From a virus, in IMG/VR virus record IMGVR_UViG_3300006353_000005, positions 1 through 32,873 of that record: DNA of 32,873 bases. The stretch is one strand, 5' to 3'. Within the stretch, counting starts at the first letter, position 1; each line of letters opens with the position of its first letter. The notes under the pieces are model-generated. The model saw only the letters and a list, made by a program, of their open reading frames with translations, did not search any database and was not told where the DNA came from. The position numbers were made by a program, and so were the translations under genes. Shown in pieces: positions 1-6,456 of this stretch.

Positions 1-473
1 GAGATGTTGACCGCGGTATCGCCGATCTTCTCGGCCAGGTCCTGATACTTGCCGACCTGGTTGATCAGCGCGATAGTGCCGGCATAGGTTGCCGCTGCTG
101 CTGCGGCCGCAGCAGCAGCGAGAGCGATAAATCCCGTGCGCAGGCGCTGCCCGACATCGATGCCCCTTTGGTATCCCTCGGACATCTTGAGCGCAGAATC
201 TGCGGCCTCGAGTTGCGCTTTAGAAGCGCCCTTGAGCGAGAGTGTGTAGAGCTCAGACTCGCGCGTCGACATGCCGTTCGTGGCCGCGGCGGTCTGCAGC
301 TTTTTGATGTAGTTGTCGATCGACTTCGACGCGCGCGCGGAGCCGGCCGCCATGGAGTCGCCAACATCCTTCCCCAAACTCTTGATGGAACGCTTGGCGT
401 CATCGACTCCGGCCTTCAGCTTGGTAGCGTCGGCCGAAACTTCGATGACGCCTCTTCCGATGACATCAGCCAT
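1..473 (-). CDS. Tail length tape measure protein, N-terminal part (runs off the window)
   Basis: The ATG at 473 opens a frame that stays open to base 1, giving about 157 residues of a longer protein. It begins MADVIGRGVIEVSADATKLK and has helical, coiled-coil-prone stretches, then a very Ala-rich hydrophobic segment (about residues 117-128). That is the usual look of the start of a tail tape measure protein, which sets tail length and lies in the tail lumen. It starts one base inside the stop codon of the frameshift extension upstream (TAATG), and the order tube, chaperone, tape measure is the classic siphovirus order. The C-terminal part lies outside the window, so any lytic or other domain cannot be judged. 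Confidence 0.8.
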   Translation of the reverse strand, partial: MADVIGRGVIEVSADATKLKAGVDDAKRSIKSLGKDVGDSMAAGSARASKSIDNYIKKLQTAAATNGMSTRESELYTLSLKGASKAQLEAADSALKMSEGYQRGIDVGQRLRTGFIALAAAAAAAAAATYAGTIALINQVGKYQDLAEKIGDTAVNI

Positions 474-829
474 TACTTTTTCTCTTTCTCTTTCCGCATG
501 CGGTCCATGTGTTCAAGAGCAGCGCTTTCCATCACCCGAAGGCACTGGAAAACCTCATCTCGATCGGACGGTTGCGTCTTGGTGCGTCGCCACACCTCGG
601 GGAGTGCTGAATAGTCGAGACCAATGGCGCCGCTGAAGCCGGTGCGCCACTGGGTTCCCATCGCGGTGAAAACCTGCAGCGCATGCCAGTTCTCAGGCCA
701 GACGTCGATCAAGTTTCCTGGTGCCGAGCGGTCGCTCGCCTCTTCCATCGTCAAACCCCACATCGCCGCCTCGCTCTGCGAGGGTGGGGGCTGGACGGGT
801 GCGTAGAAGGCGCGGGCGACCGCCTCTAG
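473..829 (-). CDS. Tail assembly chaperone extension (DUF1799-like), reached by -1 frameshift
   Basis: This frame overlaps the end of the chaperone gene in the -1 frame and has no convincing start of its own at the overlap. It encodes about 118 residues including a Trp-rich part (WPENWHALQVF) and ends in a Lys/Glu-rich tail. It resembles DUF1799 phage proteins, which occupy the place of lambda T. The A_AAA_AAC heptamer just before the zero-frame stop would join it to the upstream chaperone, giving a fusion of about 221 residues. In lambda the G/GT pair helps load tail tube subunits on the tape measure; the same role is inferred here. An internal ATG near 760 could alternatively give a shorter independent protein. 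Confidence 0.7.
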   Translation of the reverse strand, partial: LEAVARAFYAPVQPPPSQSEAAMWGLTMEEASDRSAPGNLIDVWPENWHALQVFTAMGTQWRTGFSGAIGLDYSALPEVWRRTKTQPSDRDEVFQCLRVMESAALEHMDRMRKEKEKK

Positions 830-1137
830 TTTTTTGTGCGGTGCTGCACCAGCTCGTCGAGGTACGCCTTCCACGTCGCAAGAGCGACGCCGAGGTGGTT
901 CTCGAGCAGAAGCTCGACGTTCTCCTTGTTGAAGGAGTCTTCGAGATCCCAGCCGACGACCATTTCGTGGAACGACTCGACATCGGTCCGGCCGTCGCGC
1001 GTCTTCAGGAACTCGTCGAGCTCCTTGCGCGTGCGGTGTTTGAACGTGACCAGCACATCCACCGACGAGCCGCCGGCCACCGGAAAGGCGACCTTAGCGG
1101 CGAAAGTCGGGTTCGCCTTGAGTACGAACTTGGCCAT
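826..1137 (-). CDS. Phage tail assembly chaperone (lambda G-like position)
   Basis: A 103-residue protein beginning MAKFVLKANPTFAAKVAFPV, with a beta-rich start (VDVLVTFKHRTRKELDEF) and a helical C-terminal half. It sits between the tail tube gene and the tape measure, where the tail assembly chaperone lies in siphoviruses. It ends with a slippery heptamer and a stop, so a fraction of ribosomes should continue into the next frame. Its ATG overlaps the stop of the tail tube gene by one base (TAATG), which suggests translational coupling. The family call rests on context, length and the frameshift signal rather than a catalytic motif. Confidence 0.75.
   Translation of the reverse strand: MAKFVLKANPTFAAKVAFPVAGGSSVDVLVTFKHRTRKELDEFLKTRDGRTDVESFHEMVVGWDLEDSFNKENVELLLENHLGVALATWKAYLDELVQHRTKN
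829..835 (-). promoter_or_regulatory. Slippery heptamer A_AAA_AAC for -1 ribosomal frameshifting
   Basis: On the minus strand the last codons of the chaperone read ACA AAA AAC TAG, so the heptamer A AAA AAC sits in the correct zero frame and is followed at once by the stop. A -1 slip continues as AAA AAA CTA GAG into the DUF1799-like frame, which stays open to 473. This matches the X_XXY_YYZ rule and the G/GT organisation conserved in long-tailed phages. Confidence 0.8.
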
Positions 1138-1784
1138 TACGAGGCGTACCGGACGGGTTCAGCTTGCAGCGACATCGTGACCTCGCACGCCATCAGTTCG
1201 TTGACGGTGAGCGTCGGCGTCTTGTTCACGCTGATGAAGGCGTTGTAGGACAGAATCGAGGCCGACGGCAGCGTGATCTTCACAGCACGCTGCAGGCGGT
1301 CGTCGTTGGCCACGGCGGCCAGGACGAAGCCAGGCTGGGAGATGTCGTCGGCGACGCTCATCGTCAGGCCGGCAGCGCTCTTGAACGTCGGGATGCGCTT
1401 CTGTGCGTCGCTTTCCAGGAACTGGTATTCGAGGAATTGCTGCTCGCCGCCGTTCGAAGACGACGACAGAATCTGAGACAGTTGCGTGTAGCCGGTGACC
1501 TTGCGCACCGTACCCGTGCCGGTGCCGGCCGGGTAGATGGTGGTCAGGGTGGTGTCGATGTTCTCGAGGTTGAACGTGTTGGCGGTGACGCCGGACACGC
1601 GCACAACCTTGTTCGTGAGACGCGACCAGCCGCTGGTGACTTCGACGAAATCACCGTTGGACAGGCCGTGAGCCGTCGAGGTTGCAACGCCCGGGTTGGC
1701 ATTGGTGATGGCGGAGACGGTCAGGGCGGAACCGTAGCCGGACGCGATGGCGACGATTGCGCCGTTGGGGAGCGAGACACTCAT
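1137..1784 (-). CDS. Phage tail tube (major tail) protein
   Basis: A 215-residue protein beginning MSVSLPNGAIVAIASGYGSA. It is rich in beta-strand-forming and Thr/Ser/Val residues, with an internal AHGLSNGDFVEVTSG segment typical of inserted beta modules in tail tube proteins. The C-terminal half (LSQILSSSSNGGEQQFLEYQ) and the position before the chaperone/tape measure genes support a tube subunit that polymerises around the tape measure. A GAAAGG Shine-Dalgarno lies about 8 bases before the ATG. A hairpin terminator stands only 20 bases upstream, so expression should depend on read-through or on a promoter inside the preceding gene. Confidence 0.75.
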   Translation of the reverse strand: MSVSLPNGAIVAIASGYGSALTVSAITNANPGVATSTAHGLSNGDFVEVTSGWSRLTNKVVRVSGVTANTFNLENIDTTLTTIYPAGTGTGTVRKVTGYTQLSQILSSSSNGGEQQFLEYQFLESDAQKRIPTFKSAAGLTMSVADDISQPGFVLAAVANDDRLQRAVKITLPSASILSYNAFISVNKTPTLTVNELMACEVTMSLQAEPVRYAS

Positions 1785-1803
1785 GATGCAGACCTTTCGG
1801 ACG

Positions 1804-1828
1804 TAAAAAAAGCCGCTCGAAAGCGGCT
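1804..1828 (-). terminator. Intrinsic terminator with TTCG tetraloop ahead of the tail tube gene
   Basis: On the minus strand AGCCGCT-TTCG-AGCGGCT forms a perfect 7-bp stem with the stable TTCG loop, followed by a run of T. It lies after the DUF3168-like gene and just 20 bases before the tail tube start, inside the late operon. Confidence 0.75.
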
Positions 1829-1868
1829 GGTTGCAGTGCCCGGAAAGGGCGGGATGGAAAAGGAAGGG

Positions 1869-2228
1869 CTAGCGGTCAGCCCAGATGGAAAAGTCTTGGC
1901 GTGTTCCAAACAACTTGGTTTCTTCTTCCTGATCGGCCACGAATGCGCCGAGAGGCTTGGCCTGGAACACCGCGGATGTCGCAGCTTCAAGGGCCGCCTC
2001 AGCCTGCACGGCCAGTGCGTTTGCCTCGGCCCTGGTCAGCGACCAGAAGTTGATCTGCATGCGCGCATTGCGTTTGCTGGGTACGCCCGATAGGAACGTC
2101 GGCGCATCGCCTCCAACCTGCTGATACGTTCCGTAGGGCTTGACCACGCCCGACGGCGCCACGTCCGGGTAAAAGCGATTTCCTACCAATGCCTTCAGCG
2201 TGTTGAACAGATCAGATTCGAGGCTCAT
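1869..2228 (-). CDS. Tail completion / tail terminator protein, DUF3168-like
   Basis: A 119-residue protein beginning MSLESDLFNTLKALVGNRFY, with a central GGDAPTFLSG and the alternating beta-strand pattern RMQINFWSLTRAEANAL. This pattern (short helix, Pro/Gly loop, strand, long helix rich in Ala) is that of DUF3168 proteins, which cap or complete siphovirus tails at the head-proximal end. It overlaps the upstream HK97-gp10-like gene by 4 bases and is followed by a terminator hairpin. The assignment is by pattern and gene order. Confidence 0.7.
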   Translation of the reverse strand: MSLESDLFNTLKALVGNRFYPDVAPSGVVKPYGTYQQVGGDAPTFLSGVPSKRNARMQINFWSLTRAEANALAVQAEAALEAATSAVFQAKPLGAFVADQEEETKLFGTRQDFSIWADR

Positions 2229-2629
2229 GTTTCGCTCGCCATTCGTTCAGCCATGCGCTCTTTTCCGATGCGGATTGCCTCGTTCACGCGGCTGAAGGCC
2301 GGACGGAGGAACGGATGCGCAGGCGCACGCGAGGTGCCAAACTCGATCAAGTGACCGTGCGGCGCCTTGCGCTTGTTCCAGCTGACCCGATAGGTCTTCT
2401 GCGAGTCGGTTGATTTCTCCGGGGAATAGGCCCAGTAGATCGCGTCGAACAGGTTGCCGGTCTTGCGGCCCAGGCGCGGTGGCGAGGCATTCAGCTTCAC
2501 CTCGTCGTAGATGACTCGGCCCATTGCCGCGGCGCCGGAGAAAAGAACCTTCTCTTGAATGACCTTTTCGAACTTGGACAGGTCGGCTTCGAAGTCGCCG
2601 TTGAGCTTGGCTTCTACGAAATCAGCCAT
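2225..2629 (-). CDS. HK97 gp10-family neck/tail protein
   Basis: A 134-residue protein starting at the ATG at 2629 (MADFVEAKLNGDFEADLSKF). The C-terminal part, HGHLIEFGTSRAPAHPFLRP, is the hallmark of the HK97-gp10 family: a G-H-x-x-E-F-G-T segment followed by a Pro-rich PAHPFLRPAF motif. Members act at the head-tail neck or as tail completion proteins. The start overlaps the upstream head closure gene by 8 bases. A longer frame exists upstream but adds residues that belong to the overlapping gene and look unrelated. Confidence 0.85.
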   Translation of the reverse strand: MADFVEAKLNGDFEADLSKFEKVIQEKVLFSGAAAMGRVIYDEVKLNASPPRLGRKTGNLFDAIYWAYSPEKSTDSQKTYRVSWNKRKAPHGHLIEFGTSRAPAHPFLRPAFSRVNEAIRIGKERMAERMASET

Positions 2630-2948
2630 CGTTTGCACCCTGTTCGCACACCAGGTCCACCCGTTCTCGGTTCTCTTCATCTGGGAGGACGGCCTTGATG
2701 TCGAAGATCGTCGTACCGAGCACCGCGCGCATGTTCGCGACCACATCGGTGCGGCGGCGGATTCGGATCGAAGCCTTCGCCACGCTCACGGGCGCGTCGC
2801 TCTTGATGGATTCGACACCGTTCAGATAGCGCACGTTCGCCCAGACCGTTGCCAGCGTGGTCCAGACCATAGTCGGCTGGCCGATCGCATCCTGGCCAGC
2901 GACCAGGTTTTGCAGCACGATGCGGCGATTGAGCTTGCCGATCTCCAC
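2622..2948 (-). CDS. Phage head closure (stopper) protein
   Basis: A 108-residue protein read from a GTG at 2948, preceded by GGAG at an 8-base distance; it begins M/V-EIGKLNRRIVLQ. The pattern of a basic N-terminal strand (LNRRIVLQ), a central VWANVRYLNG, a long strand KASIRIRRRTDV and a Pro-rich end is that of SPP1 gp16/HK97 gp7-like head closure proteins, which seal the filled head and receive the tail. Only one base separates it from the stop of the upstream connector gene. The GTG start is chosen because the longer frame runs into that gene. Confidence 0.8.
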   Translation of the reverse strand: MEIGKLNRRIVLQNLVAGQDAIGQPTMVWTTLATVWANVRYLNGVESIKSDAPVSVAKASIRIRRRTDVVANMRAVLGTTIFDIKAVLPDEENRERVDLVCEQGANDG

Positions 2949-2949
2949 G

Positions 2950-3525
2950 TCATTTGCTCCAGATCTTGATCGTGTCGAGCAACGAGCGCGCACCCATCGG
3001 AATCTCGTCGAGGCTCAGCGTGCTGACAGCCTGGCGGTTCTCATACAGGTGGCCGATCAGCAGCAACAGCCCCGCCTTCGCCGCCTTGGGCAGCACCGTG
3101 TAGCCGGTCACGTAGCGGATGCGCACCGCGTCGGGCACGTCCTGCGTGGTCGGCCAGTAGACGTTGTATGTGGGAGCGATGCGGCGCGAGTCACCGTACA
3201 GACTCAGCGCATAGGCGCTCCCCGCAATGGTTTGTTCAACCCCCGTCGCATCGGTGTACTTCACACTGGTGATCGTTGCCACCGGCGGCATGTCCAGATC
3301 GATGTAGTCGTCCTCGTATTCCGGGAAGCACGGCAGAGCCATCTCGAGCGTCTGCGGCGCGAAGGCACGGCCGGTGTAGTGCTCTCCGAACTCGCGCGCG
3401 ACGGTGATCAGCGCCGTGATCAAGGTATCGTCGACCGTTTCCGACGTCTCCACGCGGAGATGCAGCTTTGCCTCGGCGAGCGTGATGGGCTCCGTTGCAA
3501 TCGAGGTGATGACTTTGAATGACAT
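2950..3525 (-). CDS. Head-tail connector (gp6-like adaptor) protein
   Basis: A 191-residue protein, MSFKVITSIATEPITLAEAK, with the gp6-like arrangement: EPITLAEAKLHLRV at the start, then a helix with ITVAREFGEHYTGRAF, strands (ALPCFPEYEDD) and a C-terminal helix AGLLLLIGHLYENR. Such adaptors form a ring below the portal. It stands just after the SGNH hydrolase gene rather than directly after the capsid, because three extra genes are inserted between them. The motifs are clear enough for a confident family call. Confidence 0.88.
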   Translation of the reverse strand: MSFKVITSIATEPITLAEAKLHLRVETSETVDDTLITALITVAREFGEHYTGRAFAPQTLEMALPCFPEYEDDYIDLDMPPVATITSVKYTDATGVEQTIAGSAYALSLYGDSRRIAPTYNVYWPTTQDVPDAVRIRYVTGYTVLPKAAKAGLLLLIGHLYENRQAVSTLSLDEIPMGARSLLDTIKIWSK

Positions 3526-3529
3526 AGTT

Positions 3530-4657
3530 TCAGGCCGCGTAGTACTTTAAGAATGCCCACCACGCATCTCCGATTTGCTGGTAGCCGGAGGTCGCTGGGT
3601 GCACGCCGTTGCTTTGCCGCGTCACGTTGACGCTGCTGCGGCTGTTCACCGGGGCAGACGCGGCACGGTTCATGTTATTGACGGTATCGAGCGCCGTGTT
3701 TGATGGAATCAAGTAGATGCGGCTGGCCTCCTGGCCGGTGTACTTCGCAATCAACTCGCGTGCCCACACCAAGATATTCCGCTTGAACCGCCAGCGGACT
3801 TGCCCCGCATCGTAGTTCTCGCCGAAGCTGTCCTGGTCGAATGATGGCGGTGGCGGGACAACGAGTCCAACCTTGATGCCAGCGTCTGCAGCCTTGATCG
3901 AGGCGATCAATGTGTCGAGAGAGGCGAAAGCTGTGGTTGTGAGCGAAACGGTTCCCGCATCCGTGGATTGGCTGAAGCAGTCGTTGATGCCCAAGGCGAT
4001 GAACACCCAGTCAGGCGTTGCGAGGCTGTTGTTCACCAGATACTGCGCGAAGTTGACCGCACCGCTGATGTAGAACGGGCTACCGCTGGTCACGAACAGA
4101 TTGATGGTCCAGCCCGAATGGCCCTCGTGCTTGTTCGCCCCGGTTCCTTGCGTGCCAAGCATCGTCACGCCCATCACATCACCGCTGGCGATATCGAGTA
4201 CGGTCTGCGTGATGGTGTTCTGCGACACGAGACTGTCGCCGACGACCAAAACCTTCTTGGTCGCACCGGAGCCAGCATTTGCTGCAGCGGCTCGAATCTG
4301 CACGGTGGCCGATGCCAGCGCGGCCCCGGTGCGTCGATCACTCGACGACACAACCAGCGTGCCGGCATCCAGAACGCCAGCAGGCGTCCAAGTCCAACGC
4401 TCATTCTGGTGCTTGCCGTAGCTGGCTGCGGCGTCGATTAGGCAATCAGCCGCGGCGCCAGGAAACAGGTTGTCGAAGTAGACATTGCACTCTCGGCCAG
4501 TGACGCCAAACACGTACGGTGGCGTAACCATCTCAGGCGCTGCAAGACGCAAGTCGGACACCGAAAATCGCTTGAGGTCCGAGCCGACAACACCCAGTAC
4601 GGTATCGCTTGCGCTTGGTGTGGCCGTGCTGATGGAAGGAACTGATACGTTCGTCAT
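3530..4657 (-). CDS. SGNH/GDSL-type hydrolase, putative virion esterase
   Basis: A 375-residue protein. An N-terminal region of about 130 residues, likely structural, precedes an SGNH hydrolase fold. Block I is VVGDSL with Ser142; block II is EGHSGWT with Gly179; block III is GIND with Asn225; block V is NGVHP with His353. In the usual family motif the residue three before the His is Asp (DGVHP); here it is Asn350, so the Ser-His pair may act without the Asp or use another acid. SGNH enzymes deacetylate or de-esterify glycans, so trimming of host surface polysaccharide is plausible. It lies among head genes, which is unusual for a receptor-modifying enzyme. Confidence 0.85.
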   Translation of the reverse strand: MTNVSVPSISTATPSASDTVLGVVGSDLKRFSVSDLRLAAPEMVTPPYVFGVTGRECNVYFDNLFPGAAADCLIDAAASYGKHQNERWTWTPAGVLDAGTLVVSSSDRRTGAALASATVQIRAAAANAGSGATKKVLVVGDSLVSQNTITQTVLDIASGDVMGVTMLGTQGTGANKHEGHSGWTINLFVTSGSPFYISGAVNFAQYLVNNSLATPDWVFIALGINDCFSQSTDAGTVSLTTTAFASLDTLIASIKAADAGIKVGLVVPPPPSFDQDSFGENYDAGQVRWRFKRNILVWARELIAKYTGQEASRIYLIPSNTALDTVNNMNRAASAPVNSRSSVNVTRQSNGVHPATSGYQQIGDAWWAFLKYYAA

Positions 4658-5617
4658 TTACACAACCAGGAAATTGCCGACCGAGTCAGTCAAGAACTCA
4701 CCATAGAAGCTGACCAAAAAGGCGCCGACTGCCACAGATGCGAAAGAGAGCCTGTCGAGAATTCCGGTCAGCGTCGTTGTCTCTGCTGCCGTCAGCGCCC
4801 GGTTGATGATCACCAATCCGCAGTTGCTGGTACTGTCCGAATAGCTGGTACCGATGGTCTGTCCGGTCAGGATCGAAGCACCAACTCCTGGTATGGCGCG
4901 AGCGATGGTGCAAGAGCCGCCGAGGGAGGCAGAAAACTTGATGGTCATGGCGTCATTCACACCGTCATAGATGATGCGACTCGGGCCATCTTGGTACAGC
5001 GGCCGAAGCCCAGCGGTGGTCTGGCGCCCGTGGCCTCCAAGAACCTCTTTGACGCTCATGTTGCTGACCTGAATGTCGCAAGCGGATGCAACCCGCTTGA
5101 TGGATGCCGTGGTCCCCGCGGCCTCGATGATGGCTCGCTTCTGCCCTGTCGTCGTGTACGTGGCGGAGGTCCCGGCTGCCGCATCGTTCGTGATGCCTGC
5201 GCCCACAACGGTCACCGAATCAACGGTCAAGACGATTTCGTAGGAGCGCCCGACAACCAGGCCAGTCACGGACGCGGCGCTGAGTGCCCCCGCCGACGAG
5301 AGAATGCGATAGACGCCCGGCGAGACACGGGAGGCCTCTCCGGTGAAAGAAACAGACGCATCGCTCCACAACTCTGAGCCGCGAGAAAGACCGGATTTCG
5401 TGTCAAGAACGACGCCAAGGGCCTGACCTGGTGCAGTCACCAAACTGACCGCAGCGCTGTCCTGGTAGAGAGACGCCGCATTGAATGGGAACTGTGCAGT
5501 CCCCAGTTCGCCATTTGCAAAAAGGGCAGCGATCTGGGAGGCAAGAGATGCGCCGCTCCATTCGATCGGAGCGCGCAACAATGGGCGCAGCAACGGCTGA
5601 AGCGGAGGGCGAAGCAT
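4658..5617 (-). CDS. Putative structural (fibre- or decoration-like) protein
   Basis: A 319-residue protein beginning MLRPPLQPLLRPLLRAP, then a Gly/Ser/Ala/Thr-rich beta-strand pattern throughout (VSPGVYRILSSAGALSAASV). The end, GLVIINRALTAAETTTLTGI, resembles the closing helix of concanavalin-like or glycan-binding modules found in phage virion proteins. It overlaps the upstream 90-residue gene by ATGA and is followed directly by the SGNH hydrolase, so the three probably act together on the particle surface. No catalytic residues are recognisable. The role is inferred from context. Confidence 0.6.
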   Translation of the reverse strand: MLRPPLQPLLRPLLRAPIEWSGASLASQIAALFANGELGTAQFPFNAASLYQDSAAVSLVTAPGQALGVVLDTKSGLSRGSELWSDASVSFTGEASRVSPGVYRILSSAGALSAASVTGLVVGRSYEIVLTVDSVTVVGAGITNDAAAGTSATYTTTGQKRAIIEAAGTTASIKRVASACDIQVSNMSVKEVLGGHGRQTTAGLRPLYQDGPSRIIYDGVNDAMTIKFSASLGGSCTIARAIPGVGASILTGQTIGTSYSDSTSNCGLVIINRALTAAETTTLTGILDRLSFASVAVGAFLVSFYGEFLTDSVGNFLVV

Positions 5618-5889
5618 CAGTTCTTATCCACGCCAAATGCAACAGCGCTGATCCTTCGTACCACGCGGTATGTCCCAGCGCCGGATAGCACTTTGCCAGG
5701 GATTTGCCATGTCAACGCGCCAATAGTGAAGTATTCACCTCCGCTTGACTTGATCTGCACTTCAGCCAAGGCGTTGGAATCGACCTGCGAGCCAGCCGCA
5801 TCCTTCAAAAACAGCGTTGCGCTGTCCGTCGTCAGCGTGAAATCCGAAGACGCCAGTTCTGTAGTACCGATTGCGATGAGTTCTGCCAT
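5617..5889 (-). CDS. Small beta-rich virion-type protein, unknown function
   Basis: A 90-residue protein from the ATG at 5889 (MAELIAIGTTELASSDFTLT), preceded by AGAGG. Its alternating pattern (SATLFLKDAAGS, EVQIKSSGGEYFTIG, GTYRVVRR) suggests a single small beta-sandwich, as in capsid decoration or fibre-base proteins. It starts the three-gene insert that continues with the 319-residue and SGNH genes, and a hairpin terminator lies about 40 bases upstream of its start. I do not recognise a named family. Confidence 0.65.
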   Translation of the reverse strand: MAELIAIGTTELASSDFTLTTDSATLFLKDAAGSQVDSNALAEVQIKSSGGEYFTIGALTWQIPGKVLSGAGTYRVVRRISAVAFGVDKN

Positions 5890-5927
5890 GGTGACCTCTT
5901 GCGTTATGACGCGTGCACGTCCTATGC

Positions 5928-5949
5928 AAAACGCCCTCCGAAGAGGGCG
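5928..5949 (-). terminator. Intrinsic terminator with TTCG tetraloop behind the capsid-side genes
   Basis: On the minus strand CGCCCTC-TTCG-GAGGGCG forms a perfect 7-bp stem closed by TTCG and followed by TTTT. It separates the capsid and its neighbour from the downstream insert genes and matches the design of the hairpin at 1804-1828. Confidence 0.7.
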
Positions 5950-5969
5950 CTTCACGTAGTGGTCTAGGG

Positions 5970-6392
5970 TCAGACCGGTGGATTGGCGGTCGGCTTGAGC
6001 ATCGCGCCACCGAGGACAGCGACAACCGACATGAGGGCGGCCGAAGCGTTTGCACTCGGCGTGATGGTCAGTCGCACGTAGCGCTTGCTTCCCTTGTAGC
6101 CAATCTTGCGGCACTTGTCGTCCGTGTCGAACTGAAAACCGGCGAGTGCGTAGGTACCGATCAGGTCTGCCGCGGCGACCGCCGAAGCGTCCGACAAGTT
6201 GGCCGCAGCGCCCTCATCCATCGTCACCGCGAAGGTGGCGTCAGCGTCGGCGATGGACCCGAGAGCGATCAGGAACGTCAGGCTATCGAAGCCCTGGCGG
6301 TCGATGATCTGGCTCACCTGGGCGGTGTTGTCTGCGACGGAGACAGGGCTGATGGCCCGCTTCACGTCGACCATGTTCATGAGATCTTTCAT
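5970..6392 (-). CDS. Phage structural protein next to the capsid, possible decoration protein
   Basis: A 140-residue protein from the ATG at 6392 (MKDLMNMVDVKRAISPVSVA), with AAAGGA upstream. It has the pattern DNTAQVSQIIDRQGFDSL, then ADADATFAVTMDEGA and a strand ending KRYVRLTITPSANAS. This is a common tailed-phage protein found right after the major capsid gene. Its role is not established, but position and beta-rich make-up suggest a capsid-associated or decoration protein. It lies 64 bases after the capsid gene. Confidence 0.7.
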   Translation of the reverse strand: MKDLMNMVDVKRAISPVSVADNTAQVSQIIDRQGFDSLTFLIALGSIADADATFAVTMDEGAAANLSDASAVAAADLIGTYALAGFQFDTDDKCRKIGYKGSKRYVRLTITPSANASAALMSVVAVLGGAMLKPTANPPV

Positions 6393-6456
6393 GGGGAATC
6401 CTTTCAAAATTGGGGGTAGTTGCCCGGCCAAGAGCCCAGGCTGGGTTGGCGTCAGA

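Noticed and set aside
721-2093. Long plus-strand frames opposite the tail genes
   Set aside because: High-GC antisense shadows of well-supported minus-strand tail genes.
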